The notes beneath the pieces are model-generated. The model had not been told where the DNA came from. It was given only the letters and a program-made list of their open reading frames with translations, and ran no database searches. 64,000 nt of DNA from Clostridium gelidum (GTDB taxonomy: Bacteria > Bacillota > Clostridia > Clostridiales > Clostridiaceae): positions 4,001,001 through 4,065,000 of the forward strand of contig NZ_AP024849.1 in assembly GCF_019977655.1 (NCBI RefSeq). Direction: 5' to 3'. Of the stretch, positions 16,947-24,515 are shown piece by piece. The position numbers and the translations under genes are program-made. Position 1 is the first letter of the stretch, and each line of letters opens with the position of its first letter.

Positions 16947-16991
16947 GAATTTCAAGCGCACTCAAATAAGCCTACTTATTTTATTCCATAA

Positions 16992-18602
16992 TTAGGCAGT
17001 AGATTTTAATTCATGAAGATGATTTTGGGTTCTTTCATTTTGTATTTTTGAATGCAATTTGTTAATGTTGTAGCCAAAACAAAGCAAAATAAATTCAGTT
17101 TTAACACTATTTTTTCCACGTGTTAAAAATCTATTGAATTCATAATCACTTTTTAGAACTCCAAATGCTCCTTCGACCTGAATAGATCTGTTCATTCTTA
17201 ATTTAGTTCCAAATTCAGTTGTGATATTTCTATAAGATATTTCACGCTTTTCCACAAAAGTTTTTGAAACTTGCATCTTTCTATTTCCTTTTGCTTTCGT
17301 GCACTTCGATTTATGAGCACAGTTATCACAACTTTCACACTCATAGATAGTAGCCTCTGATTTGTATCCACTGGCGGATTTTCTATTAATAATAGAGGTC
17401 GGAATCAACTTTCTACCATTATGGCAAATATATAAATCTGATTCTGCATCATATTTCATGTTTTCACGTTTACTAATATCATTTTTAAAACTTCTTTTTT
17501 TCCACTTTTCATAAGTTTGTGGTTTTATATACGGAGTTTGATTGTTAGATTCTAAAAATAAATAGTTCTCCTCACTTTCGTAACCAGAATCTGCAATTAC
17601 ATTAAGATATTTATACCCAATTTTTTCTTGCATATTATTAAGCATAGGTATTAATGTTGCTATATCATTTCTATCATCAAATATTCCGACCCCGGTTACG
17701 TATTCACTTTCAACTGCGATTTGTGCATTATATGCAGGTTTCAATTGACCATTTCTCATATGGTCATCTTTCATACGCATAAAAGTTGCATCTGTATCAG
17801 TTTTAGAATAACTATTTCTTTTTGATAATATGTTTTTACTGAAATTATATTTTTCTTGTCTTTCTTTATATTCAAATAGTTGCTCTATCCATTTCTGAAT
17901 TGCAGTTTTTCTTTTACCAATACCGTGAACAAACTCTATGTTTCTTTTGTCTTTTTCATATAAAAGCCATTCGAGAATTTTATCAATATCATATATCAAT
18001 GTTTCTTTTTTAACAATAAAGTCTCTCGATTCTTCAAGATTGATATTTTCAGCAAGAGTAAGAATCTTATCAAACATTTTTTCCTCATTTTTATAAATGG
18101 ATTTCTTCCAAACAAAAGTATAACGATTGGCATTCGCTTCGATTTTAGTACCATCAATAAATACATTTTCAAATAATATTTCCTTTTGAGCTGCTAGATA
18201 TTTAACTTGTTGATAAAATAAATCTTCAATTACTTCATTTGAAAGATATTCTTTACGGAATCTACTAATGGTAGCATGATCAGGTGCTTTATAACCTTGA
18301 AGTAGCCACTTGAAATTTATATCTCTTTTGCATGCTTTCTCTATTTTTCTACTAGAATAAACATTTTGAGAATAAGCATACGATACTATTTTGAACATGA
18401 TTTTTGGTTCCACTGCCGGTTTTCTTCCAACGGAAGAGTACGCCTGATACAACTTTGTATAATTTAATCCCTCCAATATATGGCTTAGCAAGCGGACTGA
18501 ATCATCTTCTGGTATTAAGTTTTCTAAATTTAATGGTAATATAAGTTGATAATTATCATTAAATTGATTATAATTTTTATTGTATAATTTGGTTTTTAAC
18601 AT
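16992..18602 (-). CDS. IS1182-family transposase
   Basis: A 536-residue DDE transposase that appears intact. The N-terminal domain (LILPLNLENLIPEDDSVRLL, then a helical DNA-binding segment ending HATISRFR) is that of IS1182/IS5-like enzymes. Catalytic acidic residues are seen in FIDGTKIEANANRYTFVW (first Asp), VIADSGYESEENY (second Asp) and EGAFGVLKSDYEF (Glu). A four-Cys segment (CESCDNCAHKSKC) precedes the last one and is usual in this group. The gene fills most of the element. Confidence 0.93.
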   Translation of the reverse strand: MLKTKLYNKNYNQFNDNYQLILPLNLENLIPEDDSVRLLSHILEGLNYTKLYQAYSSVGRKPAVEPKIMFKIVSYAYSQNVYSSRKIEKACKRDINFKWLLQGYKAPDHATISRFRKEYLSNEVIEDLFYQQVKYLAAQKEILFENVFIDGTKIEANANRYTFVWKKSIYKNEEKMFDKILTLAENINLEESRDFIVKKETLIYDIDKILEWLLYEKDKRNIEFVHGIGKRKTAIQKWIEQLFEYKERQEKYNFSKNILSKRNSYSKTDTDATFMRMKDDHMRNGQLKPAYNAQIAVESEYVTGVGIFDDRNDIATLIPMLNNMQEKIGYKYLNVIADSGYESEENYLFLESNNQTPYIKPQTYEKWKKRSFKNDISKRENMKYDAESDLYICHNGRKLIPTSIINRKSASGYKSEATIYECESCDNCAHKSKCTKAKGNRKMQVSKTFVEKREISYRNITTEFGTKLRMNRSIQVEGAFGVLKSDYEFNRFLTRGKNSVKTEFILLCFGYNINKLHSKIQNERTQNHLHELKSTA

Positions 18603-18616
18603 AATTTAATTATACT

Positions 18617-18648
18617 AAAAATGTGAATTCTTTTGAATTCACATTTTT
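18617..18648. terminator. Hairpin upstream of the transposase gene
   Basis: Arms AAAAATGTGAATTC (18,617-18,630) and GAATTCACATTTTT (18,635-18,648) around TTTT, just before the transposase start. Such hairpins commonly shield IS transposases from read-in transcription. Confidence 0.6.
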
Positions 18649-18793
18649 TATTTTTTTATAAAAAAATGAGCTGCCACAAAACTAACTACGTTAGTTTTGC
18701 AACAGCCCCTTTCTCTTTAGAGCTTTTATATTTGGGTAGCAGAACTTTCTCTTTGAGCATTTTACATTTGGTTATTCGAACTTAGTTAACTAT

Positions 18794-18842
18794 ATTTGGT
18801 GTGAATCACGTGCTCAGCTAAGGTCTGTGAGTCGAGTTTCCT
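18794..18842. repeat. Fragment of a dispersed repeat
   Basis: The words TTTGGTGTGAATCAC, then CTCAGC, then GAGTCGAG(T/C)TTCC, recur in the same order and spacing at 56,546-56,592 inside a full repeat copy. It stands beside the IS right flank. Confidence 0.5.
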
Positions 18843-18857
18843 TTATACATAAAGAAA

Positions 18858-18900
18858 TTAATAGAGATTAGAATATACCATGTATTCTAATCTCTATTAA
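18858..18900. terminator. 18-bp perfect hairpin after the Cys-rich gene
   Basis: Arms TTAATAGAGATTAGAATA (18,858-18,875) and TATTCTAATCTCTATTAA (18,883-18,900), immediately below the stop codon of the minus-strand gene at 18,907. Confidence 0.7.
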
Positions 18901-18906
18901 CTGTTT

Positions 18907-19164
18907 TTAGTAGTTACTATTTGAAACTTTCTCATCTTCGTACATAGATAAATTAAGGAAACTATAATCTTCTTTTATAATATCACTAAAATTTATACTA
19001 CTTGCATCTGTGCACTGTTGAAAAATACAATGTTCACCATTTTTTCCTTCTGATGATTCCACAATTAGCATAGGACATTCCTCATAACATTGAACCTTTT
19101 CTCTTACTGTTGACCAAAATGGACACCTACTCATAAAACCCGCCATCCTTTTCATATCTCTCAT
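18907..19164 (-). CDS. Small Cys-containing hypothetical protein
   Basis: An 85-residue protein with six cysteines, several in a spaced set (SRCPFW, QCYEECPM, HCIFQQC). It is not assigned to a family. The Cys spacing suggests metal or Fe-S binding, or disulfides, which is inference. Several ATG codons lie close together at the start; the one at MSRCPFW (residue 11) has a better ribosome site (GGCGGG), so the true protein may be 75 residues. Confidence 0.55.
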   Translation of the reverse strand: MRDMKRMAGFMSRCPFWSTVREKVQCYEECPMLIVESSEGKNGEHCIFQQCTDASSINFSDIIKEDYSFLNLSMYEDEKVSNSNY

Positions 19165-19252
19165 AATTCATAAAATGATTCTTAGCTTCAGATAGAGTTC
19201 TCATAGTACCTAAAGTTTAGAAGAATTTATCTGCAAGGTTGTGTAGCCGTTA

Positions 19253-19276
19253 GCTACTACTCAAATGAGTAGTAGC
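19253..19276. terminator. Short hairpin between small genes
   Basis: Arms GCTACTACTC and GAGTAGTAGC around AAAT. It lies between the Cys-containing gene and the tandem pair, with no T-run, so termination is uncertain. Confidence 0.35.
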
Positions 19277-19438
19277 ATTACTAATACTAACCTTAAGATA
19301 AGCATCTCAATTTATTAACCCATTATATTACATATATTACAGAAAGTAAAGATTTTATAATAATTATTGTGAAATTTCAAAAAAATAAAAGAGTTCCTTA
19401 AATTAAAGTTACTCTTTCTTAACATGTCCTAATTATCT

Positions 19439-19759
19439 TTAATAATTGTTTTTAAAAACAGAAATATTTATTAATTCATTTTGAAAAGCTCTAAGTAATG
19501 CTTTTTCTAAAACTTTCTCTTTATCAAAATTTTCTATATCCTTACATTCTGAAAAGACTTTATTTTTTTGACCATTAGCATTTTTATAAGTTAGTGTTAC
19601 ATTAGGCTTATCATATTCCACTTCTAATATCTTTATTCCCCAAGATATTTGAGCAAAATCACCTTCAACTGTTAATTGTGTAAGTTCCTTTAGTTTAGCA
19701 TTGTCTTTATTTGGATCATTTACTAGTATTAATTCATCTCCAACTTTATATTTTCCCAC
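19439..19759 (-). CDS. Hypothetical protein, copy 1 of a tandem duplication
   Basis: A 106-residue protein starting at GTG after AAGGAGG. It is not recognised. The start (KYKVGDELILVND) looks like a small beta-barrel of the SH3 or Tudor kind, and the end is helical (KEKVLEKALLRAFQNELI). It is about 80 percent identical to the gene at 19,969, with two segments identical over more than 15 residues. It has its own upstream region containing the word GTAATAAAAATTA in both copies. Confidence 0.6.
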   Translation of the reverse strand: MGKYKVGDELILVNDPNKDNAKLKELTQLTVEGDFAQISWGIKILEVEYDKPNVTLTYKNANGQKNKVFSECKDIENFDKEKVLEKALLRAFQNELINISVFKNNY

Positions 19760-19968
19760 AAAAATATGCCTCCTTATTGTTTCTATTTGTGTTTTTATTA
19801 TACACTATGTACTTTAAAGTCTGTAATAAAAATTATTATCTTTTTCATGAAATTGCTAACATATTAATGTTATTTATATAATATGTTAATAATTTAACAT
19901 TCATGTCTTAACTTTAGTTTAACATATATTGTATTAAAATACAATATCCTTATTACAACTTAACATTT

Positions 19969-20286
19969 TCAATTGTTTTTTAACACAGAAATATTTATGA
20001 GTTCATTTTGAAAAGCTCTAAGTAATGCTTTTTCCAAAACCTTTTCTTTGTCAAAGTTTTCTATATCCTTACATTCTGAAAAGACTTTATTTTTTTCACC
20101 TTTAATGTTTTTATTAGTTAATGTTATATTTGGCTCATTATATTCTACATCTAATATCTTTATTCCCAAAGATATCTGAGCAAAACCATCCTCAACACTT
20201 AATTTTGTTAGTTCTTTTAACTTAGTAATGTCTTCATTTGGATCATTTACTATTATAAGTTCATCTCCAACTTTATACTTCCCCAC
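19969..20286 (-). CDS. Hypothetical protein, copy 2 of a tandem duplication
   Basis: A 105-residue paralogue of the gene at 19,439, also starting at GTG after a GGGGG-type ribosome site. The C-terminal thirds are nearly identical while the middle has diverged (KLSVEDGFAQISLGIKI versus QLTVEGDFAQISWGIKI), which points to a duplication kept under selection. The function is unknown. Confidence 0.6.
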   Translation of the reverse strand: MGKYKVGDELIIVNDPNEDITKLKELTKLSVEDGFAQISLGIKILDVEYNEPNITLTNKNIKGEKNKVFSECKDIENFDKEKVLEKALLRAFQNELINISVLKNN

Positions 20287-20515
20287 AAAAATACGCCCCC
20301 TTAGTTTTTATGTATTTTTATCATAGGCTACTATCTAATTTGAAGTCTGTAATAAAAATTAATATTTCTTCATTTAAATTGTAATTACTTAGATACTACT
20401 ATACTTCAGCTAGTATGTTAATTAATTAACATACTAGCTTTTGTTTATATTTTAACAGACTTTTGTTTACTATACAATATATTTTTATTAAAAGTAGAAA
20501 AATTTTTAATATCAA

Positions 20516-20530
20516 AGATAATAATTATCA
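20516..20530. promoter_or_regulatory. Fur box
   Basis: AGATAATAATTATCA differs by one base from the 7-1-7 Fur box TGATAATnATTATCA and lies 24 bases before the -35 box of the fur-type gene. This suggests iron-dependent autoregulation. Confidence 0.65.
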
Positions 20531-20553
20531 TCAAATAACATTAATTAATTTCA

Positions 20554-20583
20554 TTGACTACTTATTTATATTTATGTTATAAT
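20554..20583 (+). promoter_or_regulatory. Promoter of the Fur-family gene
   Basis: TTGACT (20,554-20,559) and TATAAT (20,578-20,583), 18 bases apart, 36 bases before the ATG. Confidence 0.7.
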
Positions 20584-20618
20584 TTGTAGATAAATCATTA
20601 TAAGTGAGGTATTTCAAA

Positions 20619-21026
20619 ATGGATATAATAGCTCCAATTTTCAAAGAAAAAAAACTAAAATTAACCCCTCAAAGACTTGCAGTATATAATTATCTGCTTA
20701 ATACAACTTCCCATCCATCAGCAGATATTATTTATACAGACATTCACATTCAATATCCAACTATGAGCTTAGCTACAGTTTACAAAGCATTAAAAACCTT
20801 AGTAGATGTAGGTTTGATTCAAGAGATAAACGTTGGTGAAGGTAATTTTAGATATGATGGAAACTCTTTATCGCATCCTCATGTGCAATGTTTAGGCTGT
20901 GGCAAAGTTGATGATTTTAAAGATTTATCTCTAGATAATCTCAATTCCTCAGCAGATGAACATACTGATTATAAAATTATCTCCAATAAAGTTTATTTTT
21001 ATGGCTATTGTCCTGATTGTCAATAA
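20619..21026 (+). CDS. Fur-family metal-responsive repressor
   Basis: A 135-residue protein. The winged helix (LTPQRLAVYNYLL, then ATVYKALKTLVDVGLI) fills residues 15-75. The metal part has SHPHVQCLGCGKVDDF (HxH plus CxxC) and a C-terminal CPDC, the structural zinc pairs of Fur and PerR. The start is set at ATG 20,619; an upstream in-frame GTG overlaps the ribosome site GAGG and is rejected. A Fur box on its own promoter points to Fur rather than PerR or Zur, but the metal cannot be decided from sequence alone. Confidence 0.85.
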   Translation: MDIIAPIFKEKKLKLTPQRLAVYNYLLNTTSHPSADIIYTDIHIQYPTMSLATVYKALKTLVDVGLIQEINVGEGNFRYDGNSLSHPHVQCLGCGKVDDFKDLSLDNLNSSADEHTDYKIISNKVYFYGYCPDCQ

Positions 21027-21036
21027 ATAATATATT

Positions 21037-21103
21037 AAAACTATAACTTTAAATAAGTGTATTTTTTAGTGCATGGTTATTTAAAGTTATAGTTTTTTTA
21101 TTT
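21037..21103 (+). terminator. Terminator of the Fur-family gene
   Basis: Twenty-base arms at 21,037-21,056 and 21,077-21,096 (outer bases AAAACTATAACTTTAAA) followed by a T-run. Confidence 0.85.
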
Positions 21104-21167
21104 CATCACTACTATATGATTAATATGCACCTAACTATTAACATATAATTTAGTGAGGTGATACATA

Positions 21168-22094
21168 ATGAAAATGTTAATATTAAAGAAAAAAACTTTA
21201 GTAAATATAACCTTTAGTATAGGATTACTCTTTTCAATTATAACTCTCATTTATTTCTTCTCCAATAAATTCAAATCCATTGAAACCATTTCACCAATAA
21301 ATATTTCTCAAAATAATCAATTTGACTTAACTGGTGATAGTAAAAAGGATATATTACAAATATTACATTCCCAAGATAAAATTGATTTCATTGTAAATTG
21401 CTCACATGACAATTTCTATCTTTCTAATCAAATTGATGATAAAATCCTTTTTACTCCTAATAACCACTTAGAACCAAAAATTTTTCTTAATGATATCTCT
21501 AGAGATAATATCCCTGAAATAATAATTCAAGGTTCAAAAAATAATAAAAGTATTTCTTATGTATTTCATTGGAATAAAAAGAATTTCGATTTGATTTTTT
21601 CAAGTACTAATAACATTTTTGGTATACTAGATTGCAAAAATTCAAGAACTCCTAAGTGTTATTCAATCTCATCTTCTGAAGGCTTTACTTCATTGAATAG
21701 TTTTATGCTCATTAATGATGCTCCTTTAGATACTAGTAAAGATAATTTAGCTCTTCCATCATTAGATTCTGTAATACACTTTATAGACCTAATTCAAATT
21801 CCTTATGTACTTGATGATATTCCCGATATTTTTACCTCTTCAATTGATAAAGAGAATTTATCTTTACTTTGGAATTTAGATAAAGACAATTATTCTTATT
21901 CTTTTCAAAATGCTTTTTTTTATGATTATAAATGGACTGACTCTGGAGAACCATCCTCTATAAGATGGCGATTATCTTTTGAAAAAAATAAACTTAAAGG
22001 TGAAGAAAATGATAAAACTGAATTAATATTATTGCTCGATTTAGAAAAAGATGCTTCTTCTTATAAAATTAATGTTATACAAAAAATTAAATAA
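21168..22094 (+). CDS. Membrane-anchored exported protein with FG-GAP-like segment
   Basis: A 308-residue protein with ribosome site GTGAGGTG. Residues 8-30 are one hydrophobic helix (signal anchor), and the rest is predicted outside the cell. An FDLTGDSKKDILQI stretch near residue 50, and ISRDNIPEIIIQG near 110, look like single blades of VCBS/FG-GAP beta-propellers (D-x-[ND]-x-D calcium loops). No catalytic motif is seen. The function is unknown; it is a standalone gene after fur. Confidence 0.55.
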   Translation: MKMLILKKKTLVNITFSIGLLFSIITLIYFFSNKFKSIETISPINISQNNQFDLTGDSKKDILQILHSQDKIDFIVNCSHDNFYLSNQIDDKILFTPNNHLEPKIFLNDISRDNIPEIIIQGSKNNKSISYVFHWNKKNFDLIFSSTNNIFGILDCKNSRTPKCYSISSSEGFTSLNSFMLINDAPLDTSKDNLALPSLDSVIHFIDLIQIPYVLDDIPDIFTSSIDKENLSLLWNLDKDNYSYSFQNAFFYDYKWTDSGEPSSIRWRLSFEKNKLKGEENDKTELILLLDLEKDASSYKINVIQKIK

Positions 22095-22145
22095 GGCACA
22101 TTAAAGAAATTGACAAATCAATGATGCAATATATAATATAAAATC
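22091..22145. repeat. Half copy of a dispersed repeat
   Basis: It begins ATAAGGCACATTAAAGAAA and continues to GATGCAAT, matching the left end of the copy at 46,291 (ATAAGGCACTAGAAAGAAA ... GATGCAAT). The right half is missing. It overlaps the stop codon of the preceding gene. Confidence 0.5.
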
Positions 22146-22181
22146 TGCTTACCTGCAAAACTGTATTGGTTACAATTTTAA

Positions 22182-22200
22182 AGGCCGCATAATGCGGCCT
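22182..22200. terminator. GC-rich hairpin
   Basis: AGGCCGCAT and ATGCGGCCT form a compact stem between the converging genes at 21,168 and 22,320. Read on the minus strand it is followed by TTTAAAAT and may end that transcript. Confidence 0.5.
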
Positions 22201-22319
22201 AAAGGGGGATGAGGGGTTACTCAATGAATTAAAACTTGTAATTCATTAAGTTTGTAAAAGAATATTTTCTCTATTACATTAATATTATTGACATGTTTTC
22301 CTTTTGTATACATACTTTT

Positions 22320-22865
22320 TTAAATATCTTTAAATTCTCCACTTTTATATGCTTCTATAATTTTATCTATGAACTGTATTCTATCAGGATGAACATAACT
22401 CTTTAATGCCATTAGAAAATTTAAATTTTCATCATTATCACTAACATTTATATCATTTGTACTCTTTTTATAATTTTTCTCAACATTTGAACTTGTATTA
22501 TTTTTAGAACTAGTATTATTGTTAGTATGTGCTTTCATACTGCGACTAGTATTTGAATTCATATTTTTATTAATATCATTATTTGTGTTATTCATATTTC
22601 CTTTTAAAAAATTATTATCTAAATTCAATCCCATCATTTTAGCTAACGAACCTATATTCCCCAAATTAAATCCATTTGTATTCAATGAAGATAACATATT
22701 ACCCATATTTCCCATATCAAAGTTTCCACCTAATAGTCCCATTAATTGCATAGGATCTATGCCAAAAGGAATACTTTTGTTATTACTATTATTAGTATTA
22801 TTAGCATTATTAGTATTGCTATCATTTATTTTTGAATCTTGTTGCCTATGTTTATGCTTAGCCAT
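22320..22865 (-). CDS. Asn-rich low-complexity protein, probably sporulation-associated
   Basis: A 181-residue protein. The start is basic (MAKHKHRQQ). Long Asn/Thr/Ser tracts (residues 14-30 and 90-145) surround a Gly/Met/Leu-rich middle (PMQLMGLLGGNFDMGNMGNML). The last 40 residues form an ordered helical unit (NLNFLMALKSYVHPDRIQFI). It has no known family. Adjacency to the two Cys/Gly-rich genes suggests a spore-coat or spore-envelope role, which is inference only. Confidence 0.5.
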   Translation of the reverse strand: MAKHKHRQQDSKINDSNTNNANNTNNSNNKSIPFGIDPMQLMGLLGGNFDMGNMGNMLSSLNTNGFNLGNIGSLAKMMGLNLDNNFLKGNMNNTNNDINKNMNSNTSRSMKAHTNNNTSSKNNTSSNVEKNYKKSTNDINVSDNDENLNFLMALKSYVHPDRIQFIDKIIEAYKSGEFKDI

Positions 22866-22949
22866 TTTTTAATCCTCTCACTTATAATTTGCCTCATTTC
22901 AATATATGTTTGTATATGTAAAAATGTTTATATTTTTAAGCATTTTTTT

Positions 22950-22970
22950 AGAGGGCTTATAAAGCCCTCT
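22950..22970. terminator. Hairpin after the Cys-rich peptide gene
   Basis: AGAGGGCTT and AAGCCCTCT around ATA, just below the stop codon of the minus-strand gene at 22,981. The T-run is on the wrong side for that gene, so termination is probable but not canonical. Confidence 0.5.
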
Positions 22971-22980
22971 ATCAACTATC

Positions 22981-23232
22981 CTAACAGCAACAATTAGATT
23001 CTTGATTTCCAGAACCTAAAAATTTAGAAAAACTTCCGCCACATAATAGGAATAGTAAAATAATTAAATATGATTTATTACAATTTAACAATCCTGATCC
23101 ACATGCTATTAGTAGAAATAGGATTGGTGTACAGCCACCGCCTCCGAATAGTCCAGAACTACTAGACATTGAATCGTGACAACAGCAATCATCATGTTTC
23201 TTTTCGCAACAACATTTATTCTTCTTAGACAT
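22981..23232 (-). CDS. Cys/Gly-rich hydrophobic protein, YjcZ-like
   Basis: An 83-residue protein with ribosome site AAGGAGAG. It has CCC clusters near both ends (residues 7-9 and 17-19, and the last three residues) and two hydrophobic stretches (TPILFLLIACGSGLL and YLIILLFLLCGG) separated by a short loop. It resembles the small Gly-rich sporulation proteins of the YjcZ type, but with many cysteines. It probably sits in the spore envelope or a membrane. It is paired with a related larger gene upstream. Confidence 0.55.
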   Translation of the reverse strand: MSKKNKCCCEKKHDDCCCHDSMSSSSGLFGGGGCTPILFLLIACGSGLLNCNKSYLIILLFLLCGGSFSKFLGSGNQESNCCC

Positions 23233-23263
23233 ATTTATCTCTCCTTCCTAAAAATTCTGGATA

Positions 23264-23686
23264 CTAACAACAAGTTCCACAGCCAATTGGTGATCCGCCT
23301 CCGAATCCACCTAAACCAGATTTTCCACCACTATTGCAAAGGAATAATATTACTAACAAGAACAAGTATGATGAACAGTTGCTTAGCATTCCACCACCAT
23401 AGCTTCCTTTGTTACAACAGCAATTATCTTTCTTTTCATGACAGCAACACTCATTACCGCCTCTTCCATAATTACCTTTTCCACAACCACAATAAAACAA
23501 AATTAATAAGATCCAAATCCAGCTTCCAAATCCGCATCCACCAGTAGCTCCTTGTCCAAAACCTCCTGGAAAACATCCACTTCCTGATCCTCCGAAGCTT
23601 GGTCCACAACTACAACTGTCAGACATTGAATCAGAACAATCATCATCGCATGAATTTAAACCATTTAGGATATCATTCATCTCCAT
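23264..23686 (-). CDS. Cys/Gly-rich hydrophobic protein, YjcZ-like, larger paralogue
   Basis: A 140-residue protein with ribosome site AAGGAGG. The Gly/Cys-rich start is followed by GFGSWIWILLILFYCGCG, a YjcZ-like hydrophobic unit, then a Cys/His cluster (ECCCHEKKDNCCC) also present in its neighbour, a second hydrophobic unit (LFLLVILFLC) and a C-terminal GTCC. With 31 bases between the two genes they form one transcript. The repeated layout indicates internal and tandem duplication. The cysteines could crosslink a coat layer; this is inference. Confidence 0.55.
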   Translation of the reverse strand: MEMNDILNGLNSCDDDCSDSMSDSCSCGPSFGGSGSGCFPGGFGQGATGGCGFGSWIWILLILFYCGCGKGNYGRGGNECCCHEKKDNCCCNKGSYGGGMLSNCSSYLFLLVILFLCNSGGKSGLGGFGGGSPIGCGTCC

Positions 23687-23801
23687 ATTTATTCCTCCTT
23701 GGAAATATTTTTTTCTTTTTTATATTATATATTATTCGCATTCAGAATTTTTGACACATTTATTATAACTAGATTACAAATATAATTTTAGGAATATAAA
23801 A

Positions 23802-23841
23802 GTACCCCCTACAAATTTCAAAATTTGAGGGGGTACCTTAT
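23802..23841 (-). terminator. Terminator of the lon-engB transcript
   Basis: Minus strand: arms GTACCCCCT and AGGGGGTAC with a further AAATTT pairing in the loop, then TTTTATATT. Confidence 0.8.
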
Positions 23842-23918
23842 ATTACTTTTAATATATTGACGTTTAAGTAAAATAAATCATAAGGAATTATTAATATTAA
23901 ATTATATTTTTATATGAT

Positions 23919-24515
23919 TTAATCTAAATCAGTTGCAAATTCTAAGAAAAGATTATTAATAAGCTCATCGCTTCCATTTCTATTTAAAGATGAAAAAAAG
24001 TATAACTTGTCCTCTGTACTTAATTTTAATGTTTCTTTTATTACATTTTCACTCTTTTTCAGCTCATTTTTTGTAAGCTTATCACTTTTAGTTGCAACAA
24101 TAACAACATTATATCCAAAATGCTTAAACCATTCATTCATAATTATATCGTCGCCTGTTGGTTTATGTCTTGAATCTACAAGTAAAACAACTCTCTTCAA
24201 TTGTTCTCTATCTGTTAAATATGTCTCAACGGTTTTTCCCCAACTGCCTTTTTCTGATTTTGATACCTTTGCATATCCATATCCAGGTAAATCAACTAAA
24301 TAAAAATCATTATTTATAAGAAAAAAGTTAACTAATCTTGTTTTTCCTGGAGTTTGACTAACTTTTGCTAATTTTTTTCTGTTTGTTAATGAATTTATTA
24401 TTGAACTTTTTCCTACATTAGATCTTCCAACAAAAGCAACTTCCACTCTATTATCTAAGGGATATTGTTCTCTTTTTACTGCTGAGGTAATAAATTCTGA
24501 TTGTTTAATTCTCAT
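23919..24515 (-). CDS. engB: Ribosome-biogenesis GTPase EngB (YsxC/YihA)
   Basis: A 198-residue GTPase of the TrmE-Era-EngA-YihA group: G1 GRSNVGKSS (about 31), G2 threonine in [10 protein letters not shown]3 [10 protein letters not shown]4 TKSDK, G5 region FFSSL. It acts in assembly of the 50S subunit. The start is ATG 24,515 with GGAGAGG seven bases ahead; a longer TTG frame is rejected because it contains that ribosome site. It overlaps the end of lon by 11 bases, so translation is probably coupled. Confidence 0.95.
   Translation of the reverse strand: MRIKQSEFITSAVKREQYPLDNRVEVAFVGRSNVGKSSIINSLTNRKKLAKVSQTPGKTRLVNFFLINNDFYLVDLPGYGYAKVSKSEKGSWGKTVETYLTDREQLKRVVLLVDSRHKPTGDDIIMNEWFKHFGYNVVIVATKSDKLTKNELKKSENVIKETLKLSTEDKLYFFSSLNRNGSDELINNLFLEFATDLD

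Larger units (their letters stand above)
16837..18709. mobile_element. IS1182-family insertion sequence, complete
   Basis: A 1873-base element bounded by imperfect inverted ends: GGGAGTGTCGCAAAA at 16,837 on the plus strand and GGGGCTGTTGCAAAA read inward from 18,709, with 12 of 15 positions equal. It holds one full transposase gene and a strong hairpin at each internal border. No clear target-site duplication is visible in the flanks. It sits between pncB and the small Cys-rich gene, so no gene is broken. Confidence 0.8.

Noticed and set aside
18700..18850. Target duplication of the IS1182 element
   Set aside because: The flanks of 16,837 and 18,709 show no matching 4-8 base direct repeat, so none is claimed.
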